A stretch of DNA of 64,000 nucleotides from Verpa conica. Lineage: Eukaryota; Ascomycota; Pezizomycetes; Pezizales; Morchellaceae. The notes beneath the pieces were generated by a model that was not told where the DNA came from, searched no databases, and saw only the letters and a program-made list of their open reading frames with translations. The position numbers were made by a program, and so were the translations under genes. Below are positions 34,721-46,175 of the stretch, one piece after another. The stretch lies in assembly GCA_033030425.1 (NCBI GenBank), contig JAUFSD010000014.1:620001-684000 (forward strand). Reading direction: 5' to 3'. Each line of letters opens with the position of its first letter. Position 1 is the stretch's first letter.

Positions 34721-36908
34721 GTTGCTATGGGATGACAGCTGGTTCGATGTCGAGAGTTCCTAAAGGGATCTGAGAGTGTGTGGTCTATGTGCGAAGGAGA
34801 GGTGGTTTGAGGGGTGGGCAGCAGAAGCAGCGTGGGGTTGTTCCGCCCTGGCTCCGTCACCGCTTCTACTGATGTGCGTCTACCGTCTCAGCCTTCGACT
34901 AGTTGTGTGTTTTGTTTCCCAGAGCTTATCCCCAGAACATGAAACCAAGAAACGCCTCCACAAGAAAGCCCGGGCGAAAGATATATGCACCTATGAGCAG
35001 AACTGACACGATAAATGTCAAGAATCAGACTAGAGCTGTCTCCTTTAGTCAGCCTTGCTTGGGGCTGCGTGTGCAACCGAGAGGCTGCCGGGGTGTTATC
35101 GATATCGATAAGATTAATCTCCCCATACAAGTTGCAACGGGGTGTCGTGATGCATTGTTCCGTCAAGCACGCAGTTATCACTGTTTCTGTACTTCTCCCG
35201 GTCTGGGCTGTGGCCGGCTATGCTTTCCTCTCGACCACGGTACTGGCGCTTATATAGCATTTGGTTCGGATAAAAGGCTCAAGGACACGGGGTAGTAAGA
35301 GGGCCACCTTGATTCCCCTAATCGTTTTGAGGGATTGGTTGAATTTGGCTCCGAGAGAATATTACGGGTAAATAGGTACCACCCTAGGAACTTAGGATTC
35401 TCAAAAATTCAAAGGGGCTCTGTTGTAGAGGTTTAGTATGAAGGTAGATGACTTTGCATCCTATCCGAAGAGCTTTACATATTATCTCTTCTAGAGAATA
35501 TTCATATATACATGTACCTGCATCTTCGTTACGTACACAAGTCATGTACTTAAAGCTCGAGTAGCTATCAAGGTCAGATGTTCATTCCGCATAAGTCCGA
35601 GGACTAGCATGTGAGGATCCCCAAATGGAAATCTCGAAATCAGGCTGAAAATTAAAGAATTTGTCTTTGGTAGTTTCTAGGGATTACTAGGAAGAAATAC
35701 ATAACGCTATCCCCGGGACTCCTTTATACCAGTGAAACCTGTCTATAGTCTTGGCTAGGTTTATATGCCGAGTGATATTTCATGATTTTGATATTATCAC
35801 ATCTAATTATCGCTCGTAGAGAGAAATCTGGTAGGTCACATATACTTAACGGAAAGACAGGTAATATTACCCAACAATGCACAAATAACGCGATATCGAC
35901 ACTCAACAATAACAAGAGTAAAGAAGAAAAATGACCTCAGCTGTCGCCTTCGCTAAGCCTGAACCATAGATAATCCCCATATGCATATTCGCTGCATACT
36001 CGATTTCTTTGTTCATCAGTGATTCAAACTTACGGATGCGATACTGCAGAAGTTCCATCGTACGCTCGAGCTTAAATGTTCCGTCATTTCTCGGTAAAGT
36101 GTTGATCCTTCAGCTCACGTTCACAGAAGAAATTATATTTAGTCTGGATTGGAAGGCGTCATGCTGTGAGAGATTTGTTTCCTGGCAGCCAACGAGAGTT
36201 TCTGCCAGGGTCAATATCCAATTGATGCCATCAGGACTTCTTTTCATCCAAAGTTGGTCCACCCCCTCCTGTCCAACCGTTTTAGAGGAAAGTGACAACT
36301 ACATAGACCACGGCCCAACGCACGCCGAGTAATACCAAGCAAACATCTATCTAGAGCACATCCCTTGCATAAACGGCAGAACTCCGAAGATAACTGCGAA
36401 TAACCAAGGTAAGGATAACGGTGGGCTAAATTGGAATTGGGATGTAGAATCTAACCAGCTATAATTTACTACAATAGGCCGGAAAGGAGCCCTCTGATTT
36501 TACCCGCGTCTGGATACCCACAAAAATAATTACCAAGAAAATAGAAACTAAACCGATCCTATAGGCACCGCTGTACACTTTTTAACAGAACGAGTCAATA
36601 ACTTGACCGAAGCCAATCCCAAGACGTAAACTTAAAGCAAAATAATCCCCATCTCCAACATAAAGTATAGAAAAAAAACCACCCAATAGACAAAAAATTC
36701 CAAAAAAGCAAAATAGTCGTAAAAAATTCATCCTAAACCTCCGTCCTACCGTAATGTCGTCATAATTATTACCTCGCACTTATACACATAAGAAAAATTA
36801 AATACAGAAGAAACCCCAGAAAAACACCAGCTTTAGTACCAATAGAAATAATAAGTTGAGATATAATAACCAAAAATAGATCAAGCCTCAACATTAGGTC
36901 TTAGTTCC
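34721..36908. other. Intergenic region, 2.2 kb
   Basis: No supported gene. The longest frames (34903-35295 on plus, 34888-35181 on minus) overlap each other and show no domain. It contains the F-box promoter at the left. A-rich runs at 36660-36740 probably belong to the 3' flank of the next gene. Confidence 0.5.
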
Positions 36909-38957
36909 TTACCTACCATACTCCACTAATTCGGAGTACCGCCTAGAGTGCCCGCGGCGTGATGTAGAGCTATTGACGCGGAGGTTTCTCATCGTTTCTT
37001 GCACTTCATCTGCACTTTCGTACTCGTAATCTTCTGAATCAGAGCCATGTCTTTCGCGGCCTCCATAGTGCCTGCTTCGGCTGCGTTTTCTACTCTGGCT
37101 CCTCTTTTTTCCACCACCATGATATCCGACATAATTTGCTGGTGCCCTACCACGTGGGTTGGCGTATTGCATTTCATAACTCTGTGTAATCCTACGCACC
37201 GGTTTGGAATCGACATAGTAGTTGTCCTCTGCGTTGCGACGATTACGAGCACCTTCATTGGTACTCCGACCACGGGTAAGGCCACCTGCGGAAGAGTTTG
37301 GGTAGTAGTCTTTGCCGGCATATGTTGAGATGCTGTTTCTGCGTCTACCCATCGGTGGGGGATTAAGGGTGTATTCACCAACAACACTCCCTCCATCTCC
37401 ACTCCCAACAGTTGACGTTCCAAGGCCGCTGCTACCGCTGATGCTTGACTCTACCCATCTGTCTGTCCTGTTCATTTTATCCTCCGGGTAGTCGGGAAGG
37501 TCCAATGTCGAACGCCGATTCTTCCGCGTATCCGCATGGTCTTGATAGTGACTATCAGGACGCTCTTGACGAACTCGAGGAGCTGCCATACTACTACTCC
37601 TTTTGCGCCGTTGGTCTTGCTGTGGAGCAGTCCTTTGCTGTTTTGCTGTGGGTCTTGCGTCTGCATGGCGTGGTGATCGTCTTGTCTCTGGCTGGAATGG
37701 TTGATCCACACGGTTACTCTGTGGGCGGTGAACAGAAATTGTTGGCATTGAGGCACGGGGCTCAGCGCTATGTGGCTGCTGATATCCGAAGTTTTGAGCC
37801 TCTACTACTGGTGGAGCACGGGTAGAAGGCCTTGCAAGCGAGTCTGCAGGATGAGTCTGGAACTGCGAAAATGATGCTGGGCGTCCAGAGCCCAAGTCAA
37901 CCTCCCGTAGCTGCGGGCCCGGGCCTGAGAACTGTGGGAAGGCCTGACGCACAGGGTTAACATCGTGCGATTGCGGACCAAGAGGGCCAAAGCTGGCTCC
38001 AGACTGCCCCAGTCGAGCAGGAGCAGCAAATGGTTCTGGCATGAAGTCACTCTGGAAATACTGCCCAGAAGTGTACCCCCCTGCAGTCGCGGGTCGCCCT
38101 GAGAAACTAGCTGGCCTCCCTCCGGAAAAACTAACTGGCCTAGGTGGAGCAGGAATCTCTACTGACTGTACAACGATAGGCCCATCGTATGGTTTTTCTT
38201 CACGGCGAAGAGTAGGCTCAGTAGGGTGCGCGAATGTTTGGGCTCTAGGTAAAGCGGCTTTTCCTGGGGCGGTTATAGGTCTGAACCTAGATTGTCTAGA
38301 GTAAATCGCCCAGAAAGTTTGTGAGGTACCACCGCTTTGTTTTTTCTCCTTTCCAACCGCTGAAATAACCCACTTAAAGTTCTTTGGGTCCTTCTCGCTC
38401 GAATTTAGCTTATCTTCTTGTTTTCGGAGATGTCGTAGTTGGTATTTCCCTAGCTTTGAGATGCAGGTTCCGATGTCCTTTCCTGGTTCATCATGTCTTC
38501 TTATCTGCTTCTCTGTCTCTTCTGGCCCAATACTCATTGTAATATGATCGCAAGTCTCCCATTCGTTCTTCCAGGGACGGCTATTAGGTTTTTTCTGAAA
38601 ACATACATATCTGGTAATGGGTGGTGGTGGACCTTGTATAATCATTGAATTCACCCTCTGACCTGTTCCGTTATGACCCATTTCCGAAGGAAAGGGTCTC
38701 CCAACTGAAGCCCGGGCTGGAACCCCAGCCCCAAGAGGCATACCTGGGTGCGGAAACTCTTGGTGGATCTGAGGGTGATAGCTGTGGGGTCGTTGTGTCT
38801 GCCCAGGGCCGAAACCAGGCCGAGCATTTGGGTTAAAACGGTAGTCGGTTTGGAACTGATGCCGTGAGCCTAGTCCGAGATCATCGAATGGGGGCCTGCC
38901 TCCGGAAGGAAATCTCCCCAGCGGGGCTGGGGCTGTAGGTGGCCGGGGAACAGACAT
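36909..38957 (-). CDS. Unknown fungal protein, disordered with basic C-terminus
   Basis: Intronless, 682 aa from the Met at 38957 (MSVPRPPTAP); the frame is open 90 codons further upstream but that part looks untranslated. Residues 1-105 are Pro/Gly-rich. A compact conserved-looking unit lies at about 108-220: ITRYVCFQKKPNSRPWKNEW, ISKLGKYQLRHLRKQEDKL, then FKWVISAVGKEKK and FWAIYSRQSR. The long middle is low-complexity (P, Q, S, R). The C-terminus has Arg/Ser-rich nuclear-type sequence (KKRSQSRKRSRSRHYGGRER) and ends EYESADEVQETMRNLRV and a Ser/Arg tail. The RS-like segment hints at RNA or nuclear-speckle association; that is inference only. Confidence 0.8.
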   Translation of the reverse strand: MSVPRPPTAPAPLGRFPSGGRPPFDDLGLGSRHQFQTDYRFNPNARPGFGPGQTQRPHSYHPQIHQEFPHPGMPLGAGVPARASVGRPFPSEMGHNGTGQRVNSMIIQGPPPPITRYVCFQKKPNSRPWKNEWETCDHITMSIGPEETEKQIRRHDEPGKDIGTCISKLGKYQLRHLRKQEDKLNSSEKDPKNFKWVISAVGKEKKQSGGTSQTFWAIYSRQSRFRPITAPGKAALPRAQTFAHPTEPTLRREEKPYDGPIVVQSVEIPAPPRPVSFSGGRPASFSGRPATAGGYTSGQYFQSDFMPEPFAAPARLGQSGASFGPLGPQSHDVNPVRQAFPQFSGPGPQLREVDLGSGRPASFSQFQTHPADSLARPSTRAPPVVEAQNFGYQQPHSAEPRASMPTISVHRPQSNRVDQPFQPETRRSPRHADARPTAKQQRTAPQQDQRRKRSSSMAAPRVRQERPDSHYQDHADTRKNRRSTLDLPDYPEDKMNRTDRWVESSISGSSGLGTSTVGSGDGGSVVGEYTLNPPPMGRRRNSISTYAGKDYYPNSSAGGLTRGRSTNEGARNRRNAEDNYYVDSKPVRRITQSYEMQYANPRGRAPANYVGYHGGGKKRSQSRKRSRSRHYGGRERHGSDSEDYEYESADEVQETMRNLRVNSSTSRRGHSRRYSELVEYGR

Positions 38958-41900
38958 CGTGGTATCGCTCAAGGATAGTAGCCCTAAAGAAATTCGGAAA
39001 GGCTGTAGAGGTCTTGATTGTGCTGTAGAGAAAGATCGTCTAATACCAACAAGTATTGAGTATTGAGCAAGATCTTCTAGCAAAATTGAAGTCTGATTGT
39101 GCCAGGCTAGATGAGGATGAGGTGGGGTACCGCAGATAAAGGATATGAAGGCACAATGGTAACCTCCGGAATGCGAGGCTGTAAGAACGAAGGCGAACCG
39201 CAATGGGGCGGAAAGAGGCCAGCACAATCTTTATAACAATCCTGTCGTCTTGCATCCCACCCACACGCATCCAGGCGCACAGCTGCAGCAGGCTTGCGAG
39301 ACGCAAATCGCTGGTACCTATCATAGGCTTGCATGGCACTAAAACCGATAGGAGTGCCCCAGAATTGTTTCACAAACACGATAATGGATCCATTTAGTTA
39401 TTTTCAGCCTCGTCATATCTCAAAGTTTTGTCTGTGATAAATGCGGGCCGCGTGGTAGTGAGGCAGGTATAATATCTAGGGTGTCAAGGCTACGGATTTT
39501 GTCGTGAGGCGAAGCTCTTCCCAGGATGGTCGCTGAGCAGATCACTAGGAGATCCTGAGCGCCTCAAAGTCAGTACATTTCGGCTTAGAACGGTTTCTTT
39601 TAAATCAAAAGTGCACAAGATTCATGCCTCTGCCCGACATTCGTCGATACGTTAACTATTGCTGCATATGCTCCTCCACGCATCTCAACCAATCGCTAGC
39701 CGCTGTAACCAGTCATGCCGCTATCCCCAGATTTTTGGCGGAAATCCTCCTTATATAAGGTAATCACAGTCCAGGGTTCGTCTCGTCTAATTCCCCGATG
39801 TAGGAAATATCCCCACACCTTATCAAAAAAGAAAGGAGCTACACCTACAACCCCACCATAAAGCCATATAGACAAGCAAGAACCGGCGCCACAGTGGTGC
39901 AACGACAACGACAATGGCGGAGTTCTGAGTCTAGAACAAAAGTTCACTTAGAGAATCTAGTTCTATCTTTGAAACTCAAAGTGCCCTTATGGGAAAGCTC
40001 AATAATTCAGGAGTTCAATCGAAAGGTCGGATCGGATCGGCCGACATAAGCTCGGTTCAAGTCGTTGCAAATAGGATGACCTCTCAAAATGTACCCAATG
40101 ATTCATAGCCATGTTTTCACTGACGAGCCGTAGATCGCAAAAAGGGTTAACCTCTCTGTAATTAATACCCTTTTTTGTGATTTGCTTGATGATTGACCAC
40201 ACGTTTATAGCGTTCCCTAAAGGTAAACTAAAGAACACGAGGTACATGCGAGTGCAATGACTGTTGACTCTGCTCGCTCATCTCTATTCAAAGACTACAT
40301 CTCTAAATATTGATTTTTTCAGCTCATCGGTCGATTCTCGTGCACAGTGTTCCTGAAAATTAGGGGGAAATTTTGTTTATTGACCTTCCGGATCCTACAG
40401 TCCCTAGAGCCCGGACTCACATGTTTCCTCCCTGGGTATCCTTCTATCCCTTTCTCTCTCTCCAGCCAAGCACCTTTTTTTTTTAGAAAGGGCTAAATTT
40501 GCCAGCCCGGGTGCCACGGCAGAGAGAGAGAAAAAGAAACTTAAAAGACATGAGGGAAAGCAAGGAAGCGAATACGGCGGATCTTTCCAGGCTGGTTTTT
40601 ATTTCTCCTCTGGAGAGCATTTGTAAGTGGATAAGCTCTGCCTGCAAGGTAGCGGTGAGATTAGAACAGAGGTGCGGTGAAGAGATATTTGACGAATGTT
40701 TGGGCAAACTTCCAAGCCTGTCAAGTGATGTTTAAAAACGCCGTTGTTGTCGCCGTTGTTGTTGGTTGGCGTGTGAACCAGACCAGGGATGGATCGGCGA
40801 GAATGTCGTGCAGGTCGGAAAGACTCCGCACTTCCTTCCCTGGGCACTTCTGGAAGAGACACACCTGTACCTACACGTATGATGCATACCAGCAAATTTG
40901 GGACCAGAAGGTAAAGAAACAGGTACTCTAAAGTAGCGTACCTGACTTGGGGCAACGTATGTCTGAGCCAGATAACCATGCTGCTTTTTCCTACCAATGA
41001 CCTGGCCTATCGGCACAGCCCTTTACTCCCCCAATTACTCCCCGACAGCACTGCAAAGTGACGAAGTGACGAAGTGGCTTAAAATCCAAAGGATGGCCGT
41101 ACTTTATACCTGCACGCACCGCCAACGCAACAAGCCCCATCCCTCCACTGAGGAAAGCTCAATAGATCCAACTTTGGGTGTTCTAATCTATTCTGCCATT
41201 CGGGTTACGGCTAATTTCACAGCCAAATGCGTTATAGGTCGATTTACAATTGATCTCTGCAGCCATTGGTAACCTTCCATGCTGTCGAAATCCATAAAAA
41301 CAACTGTTTTAACGAGTATATCCCAATACTTTATCATTAAAACTTCTTTAAATATTCCAATGCCCAACCCCTGAATAGCTCTGTCCCTGTCTAATCCAAG
41401 TGACCAGACTGGACCCAGCATCCAAAGCTGCTTCGAATAACATTTCTTCCCGGCTCCTCCGAATACAGGAATTACAGATACAAGTTTATCTTACTACATG
41501 TATTCCTACATAAACAGCCATGAGAAATTCTATAGGACCTAGAAGCGATAAACCGATATCAGATGGCCATTTTTAGTGATGACTTTCTCCCTCGAGATAT
41601 CCTCTCTAGATGGAGTGGATTAAAGAGAAATGCCTATCTTCCGGCACTGACAGCTCGTGACCATGGTGCGGGAGACATCGGGAGAAAAGTGCAAGTGATT
41701 CCATGTTAATCTTCCACAACCCAGTGAGACCATACCTAAAACGGAAAAGAATACCAGAGTCACCCTGTAAAGCTTAACAACCGCCATCCCAGTATTTGGG
41801 CATACATGTGTTTACTAGTCCGTGACCAACCCCGTGCGTAAGGCCATCCACAGTCAACTGCTTCAGCCCTACACATTTGTAATCCCAGAAGTAAACCTCG

Positions 41901-44199
41901 AGCTATCTAAGCTCTGTCCCGCTTCTGCATTGAGACATTTAACCAGATGTACTACACTGAAGGATGCCCAAGCAGACCATGGCGAGCAATGAATACATAC
42001 CAAATCATAGGACGTCACTCGCAGCGAGTAAACGTTTCAGAGGCTCCATCGCACACCGATGTCCCGTGGCTATATAGGCAACATACTAAACCACTTGGTT
42101 CCACCTTCCTCTTTATCACATCCCACCCCTCATCCCCTCTTCTTCATCTCTCCTTCTTTCGAGAGTTTTATCACCAATAATCACCACAAAATTGACAAGG
42201 CTCTAATGATATGCACTGCGATCAAACAACGAGACCCCCTACCTAGTCCTAAGATCCACAGAACCTATGAAAATCATAATACACCGAGTTTATAAGAATG
42301 TTCTTTGCCACTTGACATATTCTTAAAACATACCCTCACCCCTACGGAAATATAAAGAATGCCTTGACATTATGGTAAAAGCAGTCACTTATACCCACTT
42401 TCTATAAATTGGGCATACTATACTTTACCAAGCCCAAAGTTCATAATTGTAATACTTCATACTAGACTATAAATATTCTTTATCCCCTATTCCGGGCCTT
42501 CATAATAGGTCAAAATCTACCTAATATACCACACCGACCTGTCTAGTCAAATCAAAAAGCTCTAAAGGTGAACACTCTATATGCAGTCTGTAATGTCTCC
42601 ATATAATATGGAGTAGGGATACTATATAAAAAGACTTGACGTATCTAGGATAAATTTCTTCTCAGGTTCAGGGTAGCACAGCTAGAATACTGGAACGCTA
42701 ACTATGTGAGGAGGTTCCTTTAGTAGTTACCGGTAAATAGCAAGTGCAACAAACATACTGACCATGGCTGGTAGTCTAGAACTACGACCTTAGCTCTTAT
42801 CCATTTAATTTCTTGATAATGGTAGTTATTTAGATTAGACCTGCGCAAAATACATATGGTGGGTTAAGCAAAATTAACAAGGATTTAGCCTAGCACCAGT
42901 CGAGATCATATGAGCTTATGGAGAAAAATCTAACACGAAAATAACAAGACATTATGGTTGACAAAATATACCATGATCGGGGTTAGCAATATTTCCAATC
43001 TACCCAAATACCCTTCCTATGAGCTCTTAACAATAAACTAGAAAGTATCTCTATTCACGGAGAATCTTTTTTTATCACCCTATATATACATGTAGTATCT
43101 ATTGACAGGAGGAGGGAAATTTTAAAGGTGCATGTGTGTGCTAATGTGTGATTATATTGTAGTTGAGGTACCATCCGATGAAATAAAGATCAATTCCTTA
43201 AATGATCAAATTTGTTAATATTTACTTAGTATATTTTTGATTTAATTACTTCGGCGGTATACAAAGAGAAGACTGCTGTGTTTATTTTGAGGAGTTCCTG
43301 TTTTGGTGGTCTCATGGGATACTTTTTCAACAACCTTAGTACATCTTCAGGTGCATACATAAAAAATAGGTGGACAGGCTAGACATAATTCAGCAAGCAT
43401 CTTTTAATATTTTATTTAAGTGTTCTACACCTAAGAACTGTATTGACGTATCAGTCATCAAGGCCAGCGTTACCACCGAAGTGAGGGACACCATCTGTAA
43501 TACTTCTGCCAGAAATTATCCAGATGGCCGATAAGATTGTTATTGAGACCAACAGATTAATACTAGAGTGATCAAGATGCTCTCCAAAATCACATTAAAA
43601 TTTAATCAACCCCACCGGTACTCTCAAACCTCACTAGATCATAAAAATCCAATTGAATCTAGAGTAATACACACCCTTAACTCATCGCTCCACAATATAT
43701 ACTATACAAGCATTTCACCGCTCGCGTCAATTACCTATCGAATATCCACCCCCTCCCTTCAATAATACCTCCAGAAATAACACCATACAAAAAATAGAAA
43801 CAAAAAAAATGAACCTCTTGAAAGTAATCAACCGTCGGCAACCCAATAATGAACGCAGGAACACAATGCACCGGAGAAATGCAATGCAATGCAGAACATA
43901 GGGAAAGATGGAAGCAGAAAGGGGGGGGGGGCTAAGAAAGAGTAGAAAAATGCAAATCACCCCCCCCCCTCCAGTAATATCGAGATGTAATACATGTGTG
44001 TTGAAGCTCCCATCATAATCCGTATACATCATTAATTCATCCCTAAATTTTTGCCCAGCCTGCCCGCCTAGCACCACGCCACAGACCAAAGACAAACTCC
44101 AACATTCCAAAGGAGAAAGAGAGGGGGGAAATGAAGTAATACAGACCCACAAAAAAAAAATTTAAGAATAGAAAGATTTATTACCAGCTAAAGACCCCC
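38958..44199. other. Gene-poor region, 5.2 kb
   Basis: No gene is supported. Short frames (for example 40599-40997 minus with 40677-40931 plus) overlap each other and lack domains. 42.2-43.7 kb is very AT-rich with long stop-dense stretches, compatible with old, mutated repeats. A poly-G/poly-C pair lies at 43921-43969. The first 500 bp hold the promoter of the unknown basic-protein gene, and the last few hundred bases are the 3' flank of the FHA-RING gene. Confidence 0.5.
43921..43969. repeat. Poly-G / poly-C inverted pair
   Basis: Eleven G (43921-43931) are followed 28 nt later by ten C (43960-43969), so a transcript could form a ten-pair G-C stem. It lies about 230 bp beyond the stop codon of the FHA-RING gene, possibly in its 3' UTR. 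Homopolymer pairs can also arise by slippage, and the exact lengths may be sequencing-sensitive. Confidence 0.5.
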
Positions 44200-46175
44200 C
44201 TACTTCCCAGCCCCTTCACCGTTAGTTCTAGGTAGTTGTTCAGGCACAAGCACTCCCGTCTCTAAACTCTGTCTACTTGGACTCTCCGCGAGATTCGGAA
44301 ATGCACCACCATCAAAAACAAACGGACCTGCATCATTCATTGGTGTCATAGGCCCCTCATGCCCCCCTTCTCCACTACTACTGCTTCCGCTTCCACTCCC
44401 GCTCTCCTCTCCTCCGGCTTCTGGATGGAGTTCTAGGTCCTGGACACTGTCTTTACGCCTTCTCCATGAACCCACTACTTTAGACGAAGATGTTTGTCTG
44501 ATCTCTACAGGTGAGCTTGCAATCACCTGTGGTGGTTCCGGATGTACAATAGTGTCTAGAGGGGCTTGGTCGATGACCGGATGGGTAGGTTCGGGGGTGG
44601 GCACCACTTCCGGGACCTGCGCCAGAACTACTGCTGGTACCTGGGGAACTTCTGCTGCAGATGAGGGTACACCATTTTCCTCCATAGCGTGCTCATCTAG
44701 GTCTTCAAAGTTTTCCCACCCCTCACCTAGTTCGTCCTCCTCAATGTCACGGTCTAGGTCTGCAATTGCTCGGCAGTTCGGGCACAGGAATGTAGGATAC
44801 TCTTTCTCGACAAGAGGGCGGATACACTTATAGTGCCAGACATGAGAGCAAGGTGCTACGAAAAGTGATTGACAAGGCTATCAAGAAAAAAGAAAAAAAG
44901 TCAGCAAATGATCATTTCCACAAAGAAACTGGGTTAGGTGTTCTGAAGACAAAGAAAAACCTACAGCCACTGGCATAAGACATATTGAACATTCTGAAGT
45001 ATGTGTTGAGCACGCATCCCCATCCTTTCCCTTCGCTGCCCCAGCAGGGGTACCTTTTGCTAGATTCCGTATCCGCCGATGTGCAGACATACTATTATGT
45101 CTCGGTAAGCTAAAAATACTCTTTTTTGAAAGAAACATCCCGAATCCCTCAAAAGAATAGCATACTTAAAATTATTCAATGATTTCTGCCAAGCTCTATT
45201 TAGTTCCACCCTGATTTTCACACATCTAAAGATCTGCTCCTCCCCCCCCTTGAAGTCGATCCCAAGTTGCAAAATATCCCCATCGTAAAGTGGATAAGCT
45301 TTACTTTCCATCCCCGGTGCCGAAAGCCTAATATGATTCAAAAATGTCCCGCTAGAGCTCTTGACATCCTTGACATACCATTGCCCCCCATCGCACCAGA
45401 ACTCGCAGTGCCGTCGGGAGACCACTTTCGACTTGAACCCAACTGGTGCAGACGGGTTTGAAGAATCCCTATCACTGTAGCGACCCACCCTGATGCGTTC
45501 ATCCTTGAACCTCAGAGTGCGCTCGATAGGGGGGAAGATTAAAGATTCGCGAGACGCCCGCTGGTCAATGTGAGGGATGAAGCGAATGGATGCTGCAGGC
45601 TCATTAGGTTGAACAGGACGAGCATTGTTGCTAGGACTACGAACAAGTGGGGGGTGAGTGTGTGCGTGAGTTGGCAGTGTGGGGTCGAGAGGATTAGAGA
45701 TAGTCTCGTCGATAGACCGGACAGGACCAGAATCGGAGGAGACACGAACACTGGATGAGCTGTTTGAGACGACACCAGGGGTGTTTGAGAGCTCTGCTGA
45801 AGGTTGTGAAGCTATGCGGGAGAGCCCACTGATACCGCTTACCGTTGGCAGCCACGCGTTGGAAGCTGTGTTGTTGAGTGGTGAGGTGGACCGCTGTCGT
45901 GGAGCCGCTACTGATGGCGGGGATGGTGGGAACGAGGGGGAGGTAGGAGTATGGCTGTTTATTACACTATTGTTGTTGTGGTTGTTTGTAGAACTTGAGC
46001 TAGCATTGGTGGGGGTTACGGTGGGAGCGGCGGGGGACGTCGAGTGATTGTGGCCGTGGGCGTAGTGGCGGAGGTAGGAGAGTCCACGAAGACGACCTGT
46101 TCTTGAAGACTGGGAACCGGAGGATGGGGGGACAACCTGCGACGGTGATGCTGTAGACATGCTTGCTGGTAACAT
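44200..46175 (-). CDS. dma1-like: FHA-RING E3 ubiquitin ligase, Dma1/Dma2 (Chfr-like)
   Basis: Exons are 46175-45166, 45091-44965 and 44877-44200 (604 aa). Proteins of this architecture delay mitotic exit and septation, or control septin and spindle positioning, by ubiquitinating phospho-targets. Residues 1-200 are Ser/Thr/Pro/Asn-rich. The FHA domain spans about 220-323, with key residues GRYS (231-234), SRRH (253-256) and SSSGTFLN (273-280). The RING-H2 starts with CSIC (371-374) and continues after intron 2 with APCSHVWHYKCIRP and FLCPNCRA. The C-terminal 180 residues are acidic and Pro/Ser-rich. Both introns restore the family sequence. A second Met at 46160 could also be the start. Confidence 0.92.

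Noticed and set aside
34903..35295. 130-codon plus-strand frame
   Set aside because: Overlaps an equally open minus frame, no domain, no intron or neighbour support.
38958..39227. 90-codon upstream extension of the unknown basic protein
   Set aside because: Composition differs from the protein; the Met at 38957 opens the Pro/Gly-rich N-terminus directly.
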